Assembly: GCF_002024505.1 (NCBI RefSeq)
Contig: NZ_CP019402.1
Location: forward strand, 868,001-932,000
From: Plantibacter flavus
GTDB lineage: Bacteria; Actinomycetota; Actinomycetes; Actinomycetales; Microbacteriaceae
DNA: 64,000 nt
Direction of reading: 5' to 3'
Shown here one piece after another: positions 7,064 through 16,110 of the stretch; the first letter of the stretch is position 1; every line of letters starts with the position of its first letter. The notes below the pieces were generated by a model. The model made no database searches, was not told the origin of the DNA, and saw nothing but the letters and a program-made list of their open reading frames with translations. Made by a program: the position numbers and the translations under genes.

Positions 7064-8641
7064 TCATTCCGGGAGGGCGGCGTCCGCTTCGTTCGCGTCG
7101 CCGGCGATGCCGCGGGCGAGCGTCTTGTTGCGGAAGAAGTCCGGTCGGAGCTTCGCCTGGATGAGCATGATGACGATGCCCGCCACGATGATGATCATGC
7201 CGAGGATGAACACGAGCCCGACACCGCCGATGTTCGACCCGCTGCCGTAGTCGGGGTCCGCGCTCTCGATGATCGTGGTGAAGAAGAGCACGCCCAGGAT
7301 GAGACCGCCGACGAGCGGGGAGAAGAACTGGAAGAAGAAGTTCCGTGCGCTCGAGAACCACTGCTTCCGGAAGTACCAGACGCACGCGAACGCCGTCAGG
7401 CCGTAGTAGAAGCAGATCATCATGCCGAGGGTCGTGATCGTGTCCCAGAGCACGTCCTCGGAGATGAAGCGCATGACCGCATAGAACACCGACGCGACGA
7501 CACTCGAGACGATCGTCGCGTAACCGGGCGTGAAGAACTTCGGGTGCACCTTCGAGAACTTCGGCGACAGCGCGCCGTAGTGTCCCATCGCGAGCAGGGT
7601 CCGCGCAGGCGAGACGAACGTCGACTGCAGCGAGGCGGCCGAGGACGACAGCACCGCGATCGACACGAGGATCGCGAGCGGGCCGAGGATGGGCCCCGCG
7701 AGCGAGAAGAACACGTTGCCCTGGATGTCCTCGTTGCCGAGACCGAACTCGCCGTCGCCGACGCCCGCGTAGTTGATGAGCGCGACCGACAGGAACAGGT
7801 AGAGGACGACGATGATGATGACGGTCGCGGTGGCGGCCTTGCCCGGCGTCGAGCTCGACCCCTTCGTCTCCTCGCTCATCGTCAGCGTGACGTCCCAACC
7901 CCAGAAGATGAAGATGGAGAGCGAGAGGCCTGCGGCGAAGGCGCTGAACGACCCGACGGCGAACGGGTTGAACCAGTCGAGCGAGATCGGGAGGGCGTCG
8001 AACGCGTCACCGCCCGCCACGTGCGCGAAGGCGACGATGCCGAACAGCACCATCACGAGCAACTGGAAGCCCACGAGCACGTACTGCAGCTTCTGCGTCG
8101 TCTGCATGTCGCGGTAGGAGATGAGCGTCGCCCCGAGCATGAACGCCAGACAGGTGATGACGTTGATGAACGGGTTCGACGTGAGGCCGGCGATGTCGGG
8201 GTTCTGGAAGATCTGCGACAGCATCAGGTAGAAGAAGTCGACCGCGATGCCCGCGAGGTTCGAGAGCACGACGATGGTCGCGGCGATGAGGCCCCAACCG
8301 GCCATCCAACCGACCCACGGGCCGAACGCTCGCGTCGCCCAGGTGAACGAGGTGCCGGAGTCCGGCATGCGGCTGTTGAGTTCCCGGTAGCCGAAGGCGA
8401 CGAGCAGCATCGGGATGAAGCCGACGAGGAAGATGGCAGGCACGTGGGTGCCGACCTCCGCGACCGTCGGACCGAGGGCGCCGGTCAGGGTGTACGCCGG
8501 GGCGATGCACGAGATGCCGATGACGATCGCACCGATGAGGCCGACGGTGCCGGCGCCGAGGCCTTTCTTGGAGAGGGCGCCCGTCGCGGTCGTCTCGGGG
8601 TGGGCGACGTCGCGAGGCGGGGTGGTTTCGGGAGGAGTCAT
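7064..8641 (-). CDS. APC-family amino acid/polyamine permease
   Basis: 525 residues with about 12 predicted membrane segments. The APC signature region is GTVGLIGAIVIGISCIAPAYTLTGALG, with the first helix broken at GIS, followed by YRELNSRMPDSGTSFTWATRAFGPWVGWMAGW. It is a proton- or solute-coupled importer in the inner membrane. It lies directly before putrescine oxidase and gabD/gabT on the same strand, so putrescine or GABA is the likely substrate (inferred). It overlaps the preceding stress-protein gene by ATGA (8638-8641) and ends at a strong hairpin. Confidence 0.88.
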   Translation of the reverse strand: MTPPETTPPRDVAHPETTATGALSKKGLGAGTVGLIGAIVIGISCIAPAYTLTGALGPTVAEVGTHVPAIFLVGFIPMLLVAFGYRELNSRMPDSGTSFTWATRAFGPWVGWMAGWGLIAATIVVLSNLAGIAVDFFYLMLSQIFQNPDIAGLTSNPFINVITCLAFMLGATLISYRDMQTTQKLQYVLVGFQLLVMVLFGIVAFAHVAGGDAFDALPISLDWFNPFAVGSFSAFAAGLSLSIFIFWGWDVTLTMSEETKGSSSTPGKAATATVIIIVVLYLFLSVALINYAGVGDGEFGLGNEDIQGNVFFSLAGPILGPLAILVSIAVLSSSAASLQSTFVSPARTLLAMGHYGALSPKFSKVHPKFFTPGYATIVSSVVASVFYAVMRFISEDVLWDTITTLGMMICFYYGLTAFACVWYFRKQWFSSARNFFFQFFSPLVGGLILGVLFFTTIIESADPDYGSGSNIGGVGLVFILGMIIIVAGIVIMLIQAKLRPDFFRNKTLARGIAGDANEADAALPE

Positions 8642-9534
8642 GTCGGGTCTCCGAGGGTCAGCACGGAGTCGCGGGGCACGACCACCATGGGTACGGGGAG
8701 CTCACGCAGCATCTTCGCTGCCGTGGAGCCGAGGAAGAGGTGCTTCGGGGTCGCGAGTCGGCTGGAACCGACGAGCACGATCTCCGCGGGCTTCCACTCG
8801 AGGTTCGAGACGGCGTCCTCGATACGGGTGCCAGAGGCGATCTCGGTGGTCACGTCGATGTCCTTCGGCAGGTGCTCGGTCGCGTAGGCGAGGACCTCCG
8901 CCGCGTGCGACTCGGCCCTTGCGGTCGCCTCGGGGTGCTCGGCGCCTTCCGGCTGGTCGAGCGCGACGAGCGAGACCAGCCGGAGCGGGATGACCGCGTT
9001 CTTGGCGACGACGATGGCCGCGTCGAGCAGCTGGTGCGCGCCGGCACGGGTGCCGATCGCGCAGGTGATGCGGCTGACGGTGCCGCCGGTAGGCTGGGCC
9101 TCGAGGAGGTCCCGGCTGCCGACCGGAGCGAGGGCGACCGGGACGACCGCCGAGTGCAGGAGCGTGTTCGCGACGCTGCCGAGCGTGAACCGCCCGAGGA
9201 GTCCACCGCGAGCCGCACCGATGATGATGAGCCCGCCCTCGAGGATGCGGGAGGCCTCCAAGAGGCCCTCGGCGAACGACTCGTCGTACACGAGGTGCGT
9301 CTTGGCGGTGATGTCGGCTGGGACCGCGTCGAGCGCCTCGGCGAGCCAGCGTTCGGCCGTCTCACGGAGGAACCGTTCGTACCCGGGATCGGCCGGGGTG
9401 ATCGTCGGGCGTTCCTCGTTCGCGAGCACGAGGACGATGTCGAGCCGGGCTCCGGTGGTCCGAGCGATCCGGATGCCGAGCGCGAGCGCGTCGCGTCCCG
9501 CCGGCGTATCGGTGTAGCCAACGATGTATCTCAT
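8638..9534 (-). CDS. Tandem universal stress protein (two UspA domains)
   Basis: 298 residues made of two UspA folds. Each has the ATP-binding pattern G-x2-G-x9-G-S/T: GAARGGLLGRFTLGSVAN in the first half and GSSRLATPKHLFLGSTAAK in the second. The second lacks the usual second glycine spacing, so nucleotide binding there may be weaker. The N-terminus MRYIVGYTDTPAGRDAL gives the conserved GYD-type start. It is translationally coupled to the APC permease, an arrangement seen for many transporters whose activity a Usp may modulate. Confidence 0.88.
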   Translation of the reverse strand: MRYIVGYTDTPAGRDALALGIRIARTTGARLDIVLVLANEERPTITPADPGYERFLRETAERWLAEALDAVPADITAKTHLVYDESFAEGLLEASRILEGGLIIIGAARGGLLGRFTLGSVANTLLHSAVVPVALAPVGSRDLLEAQPTGGTVSRITCAIGTRAGAHQLLDAAIVVAKNAVIPLRLVSLVALDQPEGAEHPEATARAESHAAEVLAYATEHLPKDIDVTTEIASGTRIEDAVSNLEWKPAEIVLVGSSRLATPKHLFLGSTAAKMLRELPVPMVVVPRDSVLTLGDPT

Positions 9535-9572
9535 CTGGTGTTCGCTTTCGATCGGGTGCGAGCGTGTGATGG

Positions 9573-9598
9573 CGGTTCCTGAGCCTGTCGAAGGGCGG
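9573..9598 (-). repeat. Intergenic repeat copy, reverse orientation
   Basis: GTTCCTGAGCCTGTCGAAGGG between the stress-protein gene start and putrescine oxidase; its forward partner lies at 9663. Confidence 0.65.
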
Positions 9599-9662
9599 GA
9601 CCGGGACCAGGATGCACGGCGGTGTGCGGGTGTTTCGTTGGTGCAGGGTATCGACGGGGGTG

Positions 9663-9687
9663 GCCCTTCGACAAGCTCAGGGACCGG
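9663..9687 (+). repeat. Intergenic repeat copy, forward orientation
   Basis: CCCTTCGACAAGCTCAGGG, then ACCGG, just downstream of the putrescine oxidase stop. With the copy at 9573 it makes an inverted pair about 70 bases apart. Confidence 0.7.
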
Positions 9688-9730
9688 AGGTGGTGGGCGG
9701 GGAGCGGAGCGGGCCCCGCTCCCCGGATCG

Positions 9731-11089
9731 CTACGCCTGGTGGCGGGCGATGATCGCCTCAGCGGTGTCGGCGCCCTTGCGGATCGCGCCGTCCACGTGC
9801 TGGTAGCCCTCGGCGGCGAGGTCGCTCGTCGACCAGAAGATCGGACCGACCGGCGTCGACTGCATGGCGCCGTAACGCGAGAGGCCGCCGAGGTCGAAGC
9901 TCGCCGCGTACGCGCCTCGCGTCCACTCCTCGCTGCCCCAGTCGCTCTCGTAGTAGACGACGGGGGAGAGGGCCTGCTCGCCGTAGTAGTGGGAGAGCGA
10001 GGTGAGGATCCGTTCGCGACGCTCCTCGGCGCTCAGCTTGAAGACCTCGTCGGCGCGCTCGTCCGAGACGAACCCGACGAGCGTGCCGCGCGGGTCCTCG
10101 TGGTTCGTGTTGTCGTAGGCCTCGTGGACGAGCTCGTACGGGCTGAACGCGGTGGCCGACAGGCCGTCCTCGCGCCAGAACGGCGTCTCGTACACGGCGT
10201 GGACCTTGATGACGAGCCCGAGCGACATGTGCTGGTGCATCTGGTGGCTGAGGCGCGGCAGCGGCGGCTGGAAGTCGATGCGGGAGTAGAGGTTCGGCGG
10301 AACGGCGACGATCGCGTACCGCGCGTTGACCGTCACACTGTCCGCCTCGGCCGAGACGCCGGTGTCGGACCACTCGAGGCGGCGCACGGGCGAAGACAGG
10401 TGGACGTCGTCGCCGAGGGCCTCGGCGAGCTTGATCGGGACCTGCTGCAGGCCGCCGACGACGCGCTTGTCGAGGATGAAGTCGGCCTCGACGAGGTGGG
10501 TGAAGCTGCCGGCGGACGCCGCCATGAGGAGCGCCTGCAGGAGCGAGAAGGAGTGGGAGGGCTTCGTGAGCATCGCGGCGGCGATGAAGAGGGCGATGTT
10601 GTCGCGCGCCTCGACGTCGTCCGTCTGCTCGGCGAGCCAGGCGCTCCACGAGATGCGGTCGTACTCCTTCGCCCGGGCGTGCGCCCACGGCTCGGTGACG
10701 CCGACCTCCTCCACGAGCTCGTCGAGGAGGGTGATGAGTCGCTCCATCTCCGCTGCGGTCGACTCGGCGACGGGGAAGATGTCGCCCGTGAAGCGGGTGC
10801 GCACGCCCTCGGCATCGACGTAGACGCTGTCGCCCTCGCGGTAGCGGGAGTAGGTGTCGAGCCCGAGCTCCTCGAGTGTGGCGAGCAGCGCGGTCTGGTC
10901 GGGGGAGACCCACTGGCCGCCCAGCTCGAGCATGGCTCCGTCGATATGGTTCGTCCAGAGGCGACCACCGACGCGGTCACGCGCCTCGAGGACGGCGACG
11001 GACAGGCCCGCCGCGCGGAGCTTGGTGGCGGCCGTGAGCCCGGAGGCCCCGGCGCCGATGATGACGACGTCGCGTTCGATTGCGCTCAT
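9731..11089 (-). CDS. puo: Flavin monoamine oxidase, probable putrescine oxidase
   Basis: 452 residues. The FAD dinucleotide fold is at the N-terminus (DVVIIGAGASGLTAATKL, then LEARDRVGGRLWT), and GGQWVSPDQT, TPVGPIFWSTSDLA and GYQHVDGAIRKG match the FAD and substrate sites of actinobacterial putrescine oxidase. The enzyme oxidises putrescine to 4-aminobutanal with H2O2 and ammonia in the cytoplasm. It precedes gabD and gabT in transcription-reverse order on the same strand, giving a putrescine-to-succinate route. ATG 11089 has AGGAAG eight bases upstream. Another amine substrate is possible. Confidence 0.88.
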   Translation of the reverse strand: MSAIERDVVIIGAGASGLTAATKLRAAGLSVAVLEARDRVGGRLWTNHIDGAMLELGGQWVSPDQTALLATLEELGLDTYSRYREGDSVYVDAEGVRTRFTGDIFPVAESTAAEMERLITLLDELVEEVGVTEPWAHARAKEYDRISWSAWLAEQTDDVEARDNIALFIAAAMLTKPSHSFSLLQALLMAASAGSFTHLVEADFILDKRVVGGLQQVPIKLAEALGDDVHLSSPVRRLEWSDTGVSAEADSVTVNARYAIVAVPPNLYSRIDFQPPLPRLSHQMHQHMSLGLVIKVHAVYETPFWREDGLSATAFSPYELVHEAYDNTNHEDPRGTLVGFVSDERADEVFKLSAEERRERILTSLSHYYGEQALSPVVYYESDWGSEEWTRGAYAASFDLGGLSRYGAMQSTPVGPIFWSTSDLAAEGYQHVDGAIRKGADTAEAIIARHQA

Positions 11090-11110
11090 GAGGTGTCTTC
11101 CTGTTCGTGG

Positions 11111-11133
11111 CCCTTCGACGAGCTCAGGGACCG
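11111..11133 (+). repeat. Intergenic repeat head (GACGAGCTCAGGGACC form)
   Basis: CCCTTCGACGAGCTCAGGG, then ACCGG, which runs directly into the tandem array at 11133-11214. Confidence 0.65.
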
Positions 11134-11214
11134 GGGTGGTGCTCGGGGCCGGGTGGTGCTCGGGACCGGGGTGGTGCTCGGGGCCGGGATGGTGCTCGGG
11201 TGGTGCTCGGACCC
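11133..11214 (+). repeat. Tandem 17-18 bp array (GGTGGTGCTCGGG units)
   Basis: About four and a half units of GGGGTGGTGCTCGGGGCC and close variants. The array is the amplified tail of the adjacent repeat head and lies upstream of putrescine oxidase. No ORF or RNA function is evident. Confidence 0.7.
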
Positions 11215-11326
11215 GGCGCCGATAGTCGAGTATGGCGGATCCGGCGGTCGGATGGAACCGAGGATGGCGAGGTCGCCGGTCGGATCGGTGATCGACGACG
11301 GTTTCCGTTGTGCCGACCGAGGTGGA

Positions 11327-12793
11327 TCAGCCGATGGGCGTCATGGTGTACTTCGTGTACAGGTACTCGTGGATGCCCTCGAGCCCGCCCTCGCGTCCGA
11401 TGCCCGACTGCTTGACACCACCGAACGGTGCTGCGGCGTTCGAGATGACGCCCACGTTGAGACCCATCATGCCGGTCTGCAGGCGGCCGATCATGCGCTG
11501 TCCGCGGGCGAGGTCGGTGGTGAACACGTAGGAGACGAGCCCGTACTCGGTGTCGTTCGCGAGCCGCACGGCCTCATCCTCGTCGTCGAACGGCACGATC
11601 GCGAGGACCGGGCCGAAGATCTCCTCACGGAGGATGTCGGACCCCGGTACGACCCCGGTGACGACCGTCGGCTGGAAGAAGGTGCCCGGTCCGTCGACGG
11701 CCTCGCCGCCGGTGAGGACCTCGGCGCCGCGCTCGACGGCGTCGCCCACGAGGGTCTTCGCCTTCGTGACCGCGCGGTCGTCGATGAGTGGGCCGATCGT
11801 CACGCCGTCCTCGGTGCCACGACCGATGCGGAACGCGTTCACCTTGTCGGTGACGCGCTTCGCGAACTCATCCGCGACGTCGCGGTGGACGATGAAGCGG
11901 TTCGCCGCGGTGCACGCCTGTCCGATGTTGCGGAACTTGGCGGCCATCGCGCCCTCCACGGCCTTATCGAGGTCGGCGTCCTCGAACACGACGAACGGGG
12001 CGTTGCCGCCGAGCTCCATGGAGGTGCGGAGGACGTTCTTCGCGGACTGCTCGATGAGCTTCTGACCGACGGCCGTCGAGCCCGTGAAGCTCAGCTTGCG
12101 GAGCCGCGGGTCGGCGATGATCGGGCCGGAGACCGCGGAGGAGCTGGAGGTGGTGATGACGTTCACGACGCCGGCGGGGAGCCCGGCGTCCTCGAGCAGC
12201 TTCACGAAGTACAGGGTCGTGAGCGGGGTGAGCTCGGCGGGCTTGACGACGACCGTGCAGCCGGCTGCGAGCGCCGGGGCGATCTTGCGGGTCGCCATCG
12301 CGAGGGGGAAGTTCCACGGGGTGATGAGGAAGCACGGGCCGACGGGGTGCTGCGAGACGGTCATCATGCCGGTGCCCTCGGGGTTCGACCCGTAGCGTCC
12401 GGAGATGCGGACGGCCTCCTCGGAGAACCAGCGGAGGAACTCACCACCGTAGGTGACCTCGCCGTTCGCCTCGGCGAGCGGCTTGCCCATCTCGAGCGTC
12501 ATGAGGAGGGCGAACTCCTCGCGACGCTCCTGCAGGAGGTCGAAGGCCTTCCGGAGGATGTTGGAGCGGGTGCGGGGAGCGGTCGCCGCCCACTCGTCCT
12601 GGGCTGCGACCGCGGCGTCGAGGGCCGCCGTGCCGTCGGCGACCGAGGCGTCCGCGATCGTCTTGATGACGTCGCCGGTGGACGGGTCGCTCACGTCGAG
12701 CGTCGCGCCCTCCGTCGCGTCGCGCCAGACGCCTCCGATGAACAGGCCGTTCGGGACCTTGGCGAGCAGATCGGTTTCACGTGCGTCGGTCAT
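11327..12793 (-). CDS. gabD: NAD(P)-dependent succinate-semialdehyde dehydrogenase
   Basis: 488 residues, typical for aldehyde dehydrogenases. The cofactor motif is FTGSTAVGQKL, the general-base glutamate lies in MELGGNAPFVVFEDAD, and the catalytic cysteine in GQACTAANR. IGPLIDDRAV and the C-terminal GREGGLEGIHEYLYTKY are GabD-like. It converts succinate semialdehyde to succinate in GABA breakdown. No separate 4-aminobutanal dehydrogenase is nearby, so it might serve both steps (inferred). A good ribosome site, AAGGAG, precedes ATG 12793. It is flanked by putrescine oxidase and gabT, but the repeats between the genes suggest separate mRNA segments. Confidence 0.92.
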   Translation of the reverse strand: MTDARETDLLAKVPNGLFIGGVWRDATEGATLDVSDPSTGDVIKTIADASVADGTAALDAAVAAQDEWAATAPRTRSNILRKAFDLLQERREEFALLMTLEMGKPLAEANGEVTYGGEFLRWFSEEAVRISGRYGSNPEGTGMMTVSQHPVGPCFLITPWNFPLAMATRKIAPALAAGCTVVVKPAELTPLTTLYFVKLLEDAGLPAGVVNVITTSSSSAVSGPIIADPRLRKLSFTGSTAVGQKLIEQSAKNVLRTSMELGGNAPFVVFEDADLDKAVEGAMAAKFRNIGQACTAANRFIVHRDVADEFAKRVTDKVNAFRIGRGTEDGVTIGPLIDDRAVTKAKTLVGDAVERGAEVLTGGEAVDGPGTFFQPTVVTGVVPGSDILREEIFGPVLAIVPFDDEDEAVRLANDTEYGLVSYVFTTDLARGQRMIGRLQTGMMGLNVGVISNAAAPFGGVKQSGIGREGGLEGIHEYLYTKYTMTPIG

Positions 12794-12848
12794 GGGGGGA
12801 GCTCCTTGGTGGTGTCGGTGCCGTCGGTCACAGTGTTTCAGCGTGCAT

Positions 12849-12873
12849 GCCCCTCGACAAGCTCAGGGTCCGG
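12849..12873 (+). repeat. Intergenic repeat copy
   Basis: CCCTCGACAAGCTCAGGG variant in the gabD-gabT gap, 55 bases from a second copy in the same orientation. Confidence 0.6.
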
Positions 12874-12903
12874 GGTTGTGCTGCGGGGGCCGCCTCGGTC
12901 CCT

Positions 12904-12928
12904 GCCCTTCGACAGGCTCAGGGACCGG
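12904..12928 (+). repeat. Intergenic repeat copy (GACAGGCTC form)
   Basis: CCCTTCGACAGGCTCAGGG, then ACCGG, immediately downstream of the gabT stop. Confidence 0.65.
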
Positions 12929-12939
12929 CGGGTGTGGCG

Positions 12940-14304
12940 TCAGTTCGCGGCGAGCGCCTCGAGGACGACGTCGAGTCCTTCGTCGAGCAGTTCGAGGGGG
13001 ATGGTCAGCGGTGGGAGGAAGCGGACCACGTTGCCGTAGGTGCCGCAGGTCAGGACGATGACGCCGGCCTGGTGGGCGGCCTTCGCGACGCGTGCCGTGA
13101 GGGCGGCGTCGGGCTCGCCGGTGGCCGGGTCCACGAACTCGACCGCCATCATGGCGCCGCGCCCGCGGATGTCGCCGATGCGGGGGTCGGAGGTCTGCGC
13201 CGCGGTGAAGCGGTCGACGATGCGGGTTTCGATCGCCCGGGCCGAGGCTGCGAGGTCCTCCTCCTCGTACGCTTCGATCGCCGCAAGGGCGGCGACACAG
13301 GCGAGTGGGTTGCCACCGTAGGTGCCACCGAGCCCGCCGGCGTGCGGGGCGTCCATGATCTCCGCGCGTCCGGTGACGGCGGAGAGTGGCAGGCCCCCCG
13401 CGATGCCCTTGGCGGTGATGATGAGGTCGGGCACGATGTCGAAGTGCTCGGACGCGAACATCGCACCCGTGCGGGCGAAGCCGGTCTGCACCTCGTCGGC
13501 GATGAAGACGACGTCGTTCGCGCGGGCCCAGTCGAGCAGGGCCGGCAGGAAACCGTCCGCCGGGACGATGAAGCCGCCCTCGCCCTGGATGGGTTCGATG
13601 ATGATCGCCGCGAGATTGTCTGCGCCGATCTGCTTCTCGATCTGGGTGATCGCGCGCTGCGCCGCTTCGGGGCCGGTGAGCCCGCCGTCGCGGAAGGGGT
13701 AGGACAGCGGTGCGCGGTACACCTCGGAGGCGAAGGGACCGAAACCGCTCTTGTAGGGCATGGACTTCGCCGTCAGGGCCATCGTCAGGTTCGTGCGGCC
13801 GTGGTACGCGTGGTCGAAGGCGACGACCGCCTGCTTCTTCGTGTGGCTGCGGGCGATCTTCACCGCGTTCTCGACCGCTTCGGCGCCCGAGTTGAACAGT
13901 GCCGTCCGCTTGGCGTGGTCGCCGGGGGTGAGGCGGTTGAGCGCCTCGGCGACCTCGACGTAGGAGTCGTAGGGGGTGATGGTGAAGCAGGTGTGGGTGA
14001 ACTCCTGCAGCTGTCGGGTGACGGCCTCGACGACGCGCGGGTTGCTGTTGCCCACACCGGTCACGGCGATGCCGGACCCGAGGTCGATCAGGGAGTTGCC
14101 GTCGACGTCGACGAGGACGCCACCGCCCGCGCCGGCCGCGAACACCGGCATCGTCGTGCCGACGCCGGACGCGACCGCAGCGTGTTTCCGGGCCATGAGT
14201 TCCTCGGAGATCGGTCCGGGGATGGCGGTGACGAGGCGACGTTCCTGGGGGAGCGAGGGTCCGCCGAGGATGGAGGGCGCGGGGGCTGCGGTGCTGCTCG
14301 TCAT
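12940..14304 (-). CDS. gabT: 4-aminobutyrate-2-oxoglutarate transaminase
   Basis: 454 residues, class III PLP aminotransferase. Visible are the substrate and PLP sites NSGAEAVENAVKIAR, YHGRT, the aspartate in VVFIADEVQTGFARTG, and the lysine in IITAKGIAGGLPLSAVTG, which forms the Schiff base. The GAVEFVD-like region AMMAVEFVDPATGEPD is typical of GabT. It moves the amino group of GABA to 2-oxoglutarate, giving succinate semialdehyde for the neighbouring dehydrogenase. ATG 14304 has AAGGAG five bases upstream. The divergent PucR regulator probably controls it. Confidence 0.94.
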   Translation of the reverse strand: MTSSTAAPAPSILGGPSLPQERRLVTAIPGPISEELMARKHAAVASGVGTTMPVFAAGAGGGVLVDVDGNSLIDLGSGIAVTGVGNSNPRVVEAVTRQLQEFTHTCFTITPYDSYVEVAEALNRLTPGDHAKRTALFNSGAEAVENAVKIARSHTKKQAVVAFDHAYHGRTNLTMALTAKSMPYKSGFGPFASEVYRAPLSYPFRDGGLTGPEAAQRAITQIEKQIGADNLAAIIIEPIQGEGGFIVPADGFLPALLDWARANDVVFIADEVQTGFARTGAMFASEHFDIVPDLIITAKGIAGGLPLSAVTGRAEIMDAPHAGGLGGTYGGNPLACVAALAAIEAYEEEDLAASARAIETRIVDRFTAAQTSDPRIGDIRGRGAMMAVEFVDPATGEPDAALTARVAKAAHQAGVIVLTCGTYGNVVRFLPPLTIPLELLDEGLDVVLEALAAN

Positions 14305-14425
14305 CGGTACTCCTTCGGCTGCCGCGTCCGGCGGGGGCGCCGAGGTCGTCCGCGAGCAGTGCCACCAGGCTAGGCAGCGGTCCGCATCGGTACAGTCGAC
14401 AGTCTGTCCATACCAGCGGCTTCAG

Positions 14426-14454
14426 TTGGACGATCCGGCATTCCTGCGTAGACT
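14426..14454 (+). promoter_or_regulatory. Leaderless promoter of the PucR-type gene
   Basis: TTGGAC (14426-14431), 17-base spacer, TAGACT (14449-14454), then six bases to ATG 14461. No Shine-Dalgarno sequence is present. Confidence 0.75.
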
Positions 14455-14460
14455 CGCGCC

Positions 14461-16056
14461 ATGGCACCGACGCTGCAGGACCTCCTCGACCACCGTGCGC
14501 TCGGCCTGAAGCTCGTGGTGGCAGGAACCGAGGGCGCCCTCGACCGGCAGGTCGCCTGGGTCTCCGGGTCGGACCTGCCGGACCCCACGCCCTTCCTCCT
14601 CGCCGACCAGGTGCTGCTCACGACGGGCACGCAGTTCGGGACCGCTGTGTCGACGACGCAGGTCGAGGCGTACGTCGCCCGCCTCGCCGACGCCGGTGTC
14701 GCCGGACTGGGGTTCGGTACCGAGGTGATCACGGCCGGGACACCGCCGGAACTCGCCGAGGCCTGCGCGGCGCACGGGATGCCGCTCGTCGAGGTCCCGT
14801 ACCGCACGCCGTTCATCGCCGTCATCCGGTACGCGGCCGACCTCCTCACCGAGGCGGCTCGGGCGAGGGACGCCTGGGCACTGGGCGCCCAGCGCGCGAT
14901 CGCGTTCGCCGCGCTCCGCCCCAACGCGACGGTCGCCGTCGTCACCGAACTCGCGCGGTCCCTCGGCGCCTGGGTCGTGCTCTTCGACGCGCACGCGACC
15001 CCGGTGGCGATCGCGGGCGACGGGCCCACCGCCGCTCCCGAGGCCGAGCGCCTCCTGGAGCGGGTGGCCGGCGAGGCCACCATGCTCCTGAGCCGCGGAC
15101 AGCGTTCGGGGGCGACGCTCGCGAGCCGCACGCGGACGGTGTCGCTGCAGACCCTCGGCCGACGCGGCGACCTCCGGGGCGTGCTCGCCATCGCCGGGAC
15201 CGACGGCCCGTTGGACGCCGCGGCCCAGAGCGTCGTGACCTCGGTCGTCGCCATCGCCGGGCTCACCCTCGAGCAGGGCGGCGCACTCGGACGGGCGGGG
15301 CGCTCGCTGCGCACCGGTGTCTGGCAGCTGCTCCGCGCCGGACAGGCCGCCGCGGCGCGCGAGGTCGCCGAACAGCTCGGCACGCCGTTGCCGAGCGGAG
15401 CTGTTCGTGTCGGCGTCTGCTCCGGGCCGACCGACGGGCGCGAGGCGCTCCTCACCGAGCTGGAACGGGCCGAGACGCTCGGTCCGGGTTCGCTCTTCGT
15501 CGCCGAGCAGGACGGACGGCCCGTCCTGCTTCTCGCAGCGGCTGAGGGGGACACCGAGACGGACGTCGATCGGGCGGTCGAGGCGGTGATCGCGGCGGCC
15601 CCCGCACGGCGGCTCGGACTCTCCCGATCCCTCGCGCTCGCCGATCTGCCGACGGGGATCGAGCAGGCGGTCTCCGCGCACGAGCACGCCGTCTCCGCAG
15701 GCGAGGCCGTCGTGCGGTTCGGGGCGCTCGCCGCGGCAGGGATGGCAGGGTTGCTCGACCCCGTCCGCGCCGCCGCCGTGGCCGAGGAACTGCTCGAGCC
15801 CGTGCTCCGCGTCGACCGCGAGGAGGGCTCCGACCTCGTGCCGAGCCTCCGCGGCTGGCTCGAGGCGAACGGCCAGTGGGAGCCCGCCGCGCGGCGACTC
15901 GGGATCCATCGACACACGCTCCGCAACCGCATCACCCGGGTGGAACAGGTGCTCGGGCGACCGCTCGACACCTTCGCCGCTCGGGCCGAACTCTGGCTCG
16001 CGCTGGCCAGCCTGCCGGACGGGGATGCGTTGCGGTCCCGCGAGGCCGTTCTGTAG
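14461..16056 (+). CDS. PucR-family transcriptional regulator (GABA/putrescine control)
   Basis: 531 residues in the PucR layout. The N-terminal PucR ligand domain (MAPTLQDLLDHRALGLKLV to about 130) is followed by a middle GGDEF-like region and a C-terminal HTH_30 helix-turn-helix (ARRLGIHRHTLRNRITRVEQVLGRPLDTF). Such proteins activate purine, GABA or amine catabolism genes when the substrate is present. It is divergent from gabT with 156 bases between starts, so GABA or putrescine is the likely signal. Its promoter is leaderless. Family certain; effector inferred from the neighbours. Confidence 0.88.
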   Translation: MAPTLQDLLDHRALGLKLVVAGTEGALDRQVAWVSGSDLPDPTPFLLADQVLLTTGTQFGTAVSTTQVEAYVARLADAGVAGLGFGTEVITAGTPPELAEACAAHGMPLVEVPYRTPFIAVIRYAADLLTEAARARDAWALGAQRAIAFAALRPNATVAVVTELARSLGAWVVLFDAHATPVAIAGDGPTAAPEAERLLERVAGEATMLLSRGQRSGATLASRTRTVSLQTLGRRGDLRGVLAIAGTDGPLDAAAQSVVTSVVAIAGLTLEQGGALGRAGRSLRTGVWQLLRAGQAAAAREVAEQLGTPLPSGAVRVGVCSGPTDGREALLTELERAETLGPGSLFVAEQDGRPVLLLAAAEGDTETDVDRAVEAVIAAAPARRLGLSRSLALADLPTGIEQAVSAHEHAVSAGEAVVRFGALAAAGMAGLLDPVRAAAVAEELLEPVLRVDREEGSDLVPSLRGWLEANGQWEPAARRLGIHRHTLRNRITRVEQVLGRPLDTFAARAELWLALASLPDGDALRSREAVL

Positions 16057-16110
16057 CCTCGACCGCACGGCGCGCGTGTGCTCCGTGGAACCACGAAGGG
16101 GGCGGCGCGC

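Noticed and set aside
11133..11214. CRISPR-like tandem repeat
   Set aside because: Units are 17-18 bases in direct contact with no unique spacers, and no cas genes are near. It is a simple tandem array.
9524..13039. Very long open frame on the + strand opposite putrescine oxidase and gabD
   Set aside because: It is antisense to two genes with clear family motifs, and its composition (Arg, Gly, Asp, Val repeats) is typical of mirror frames in GC-rich DNA. No domain is recognisable.
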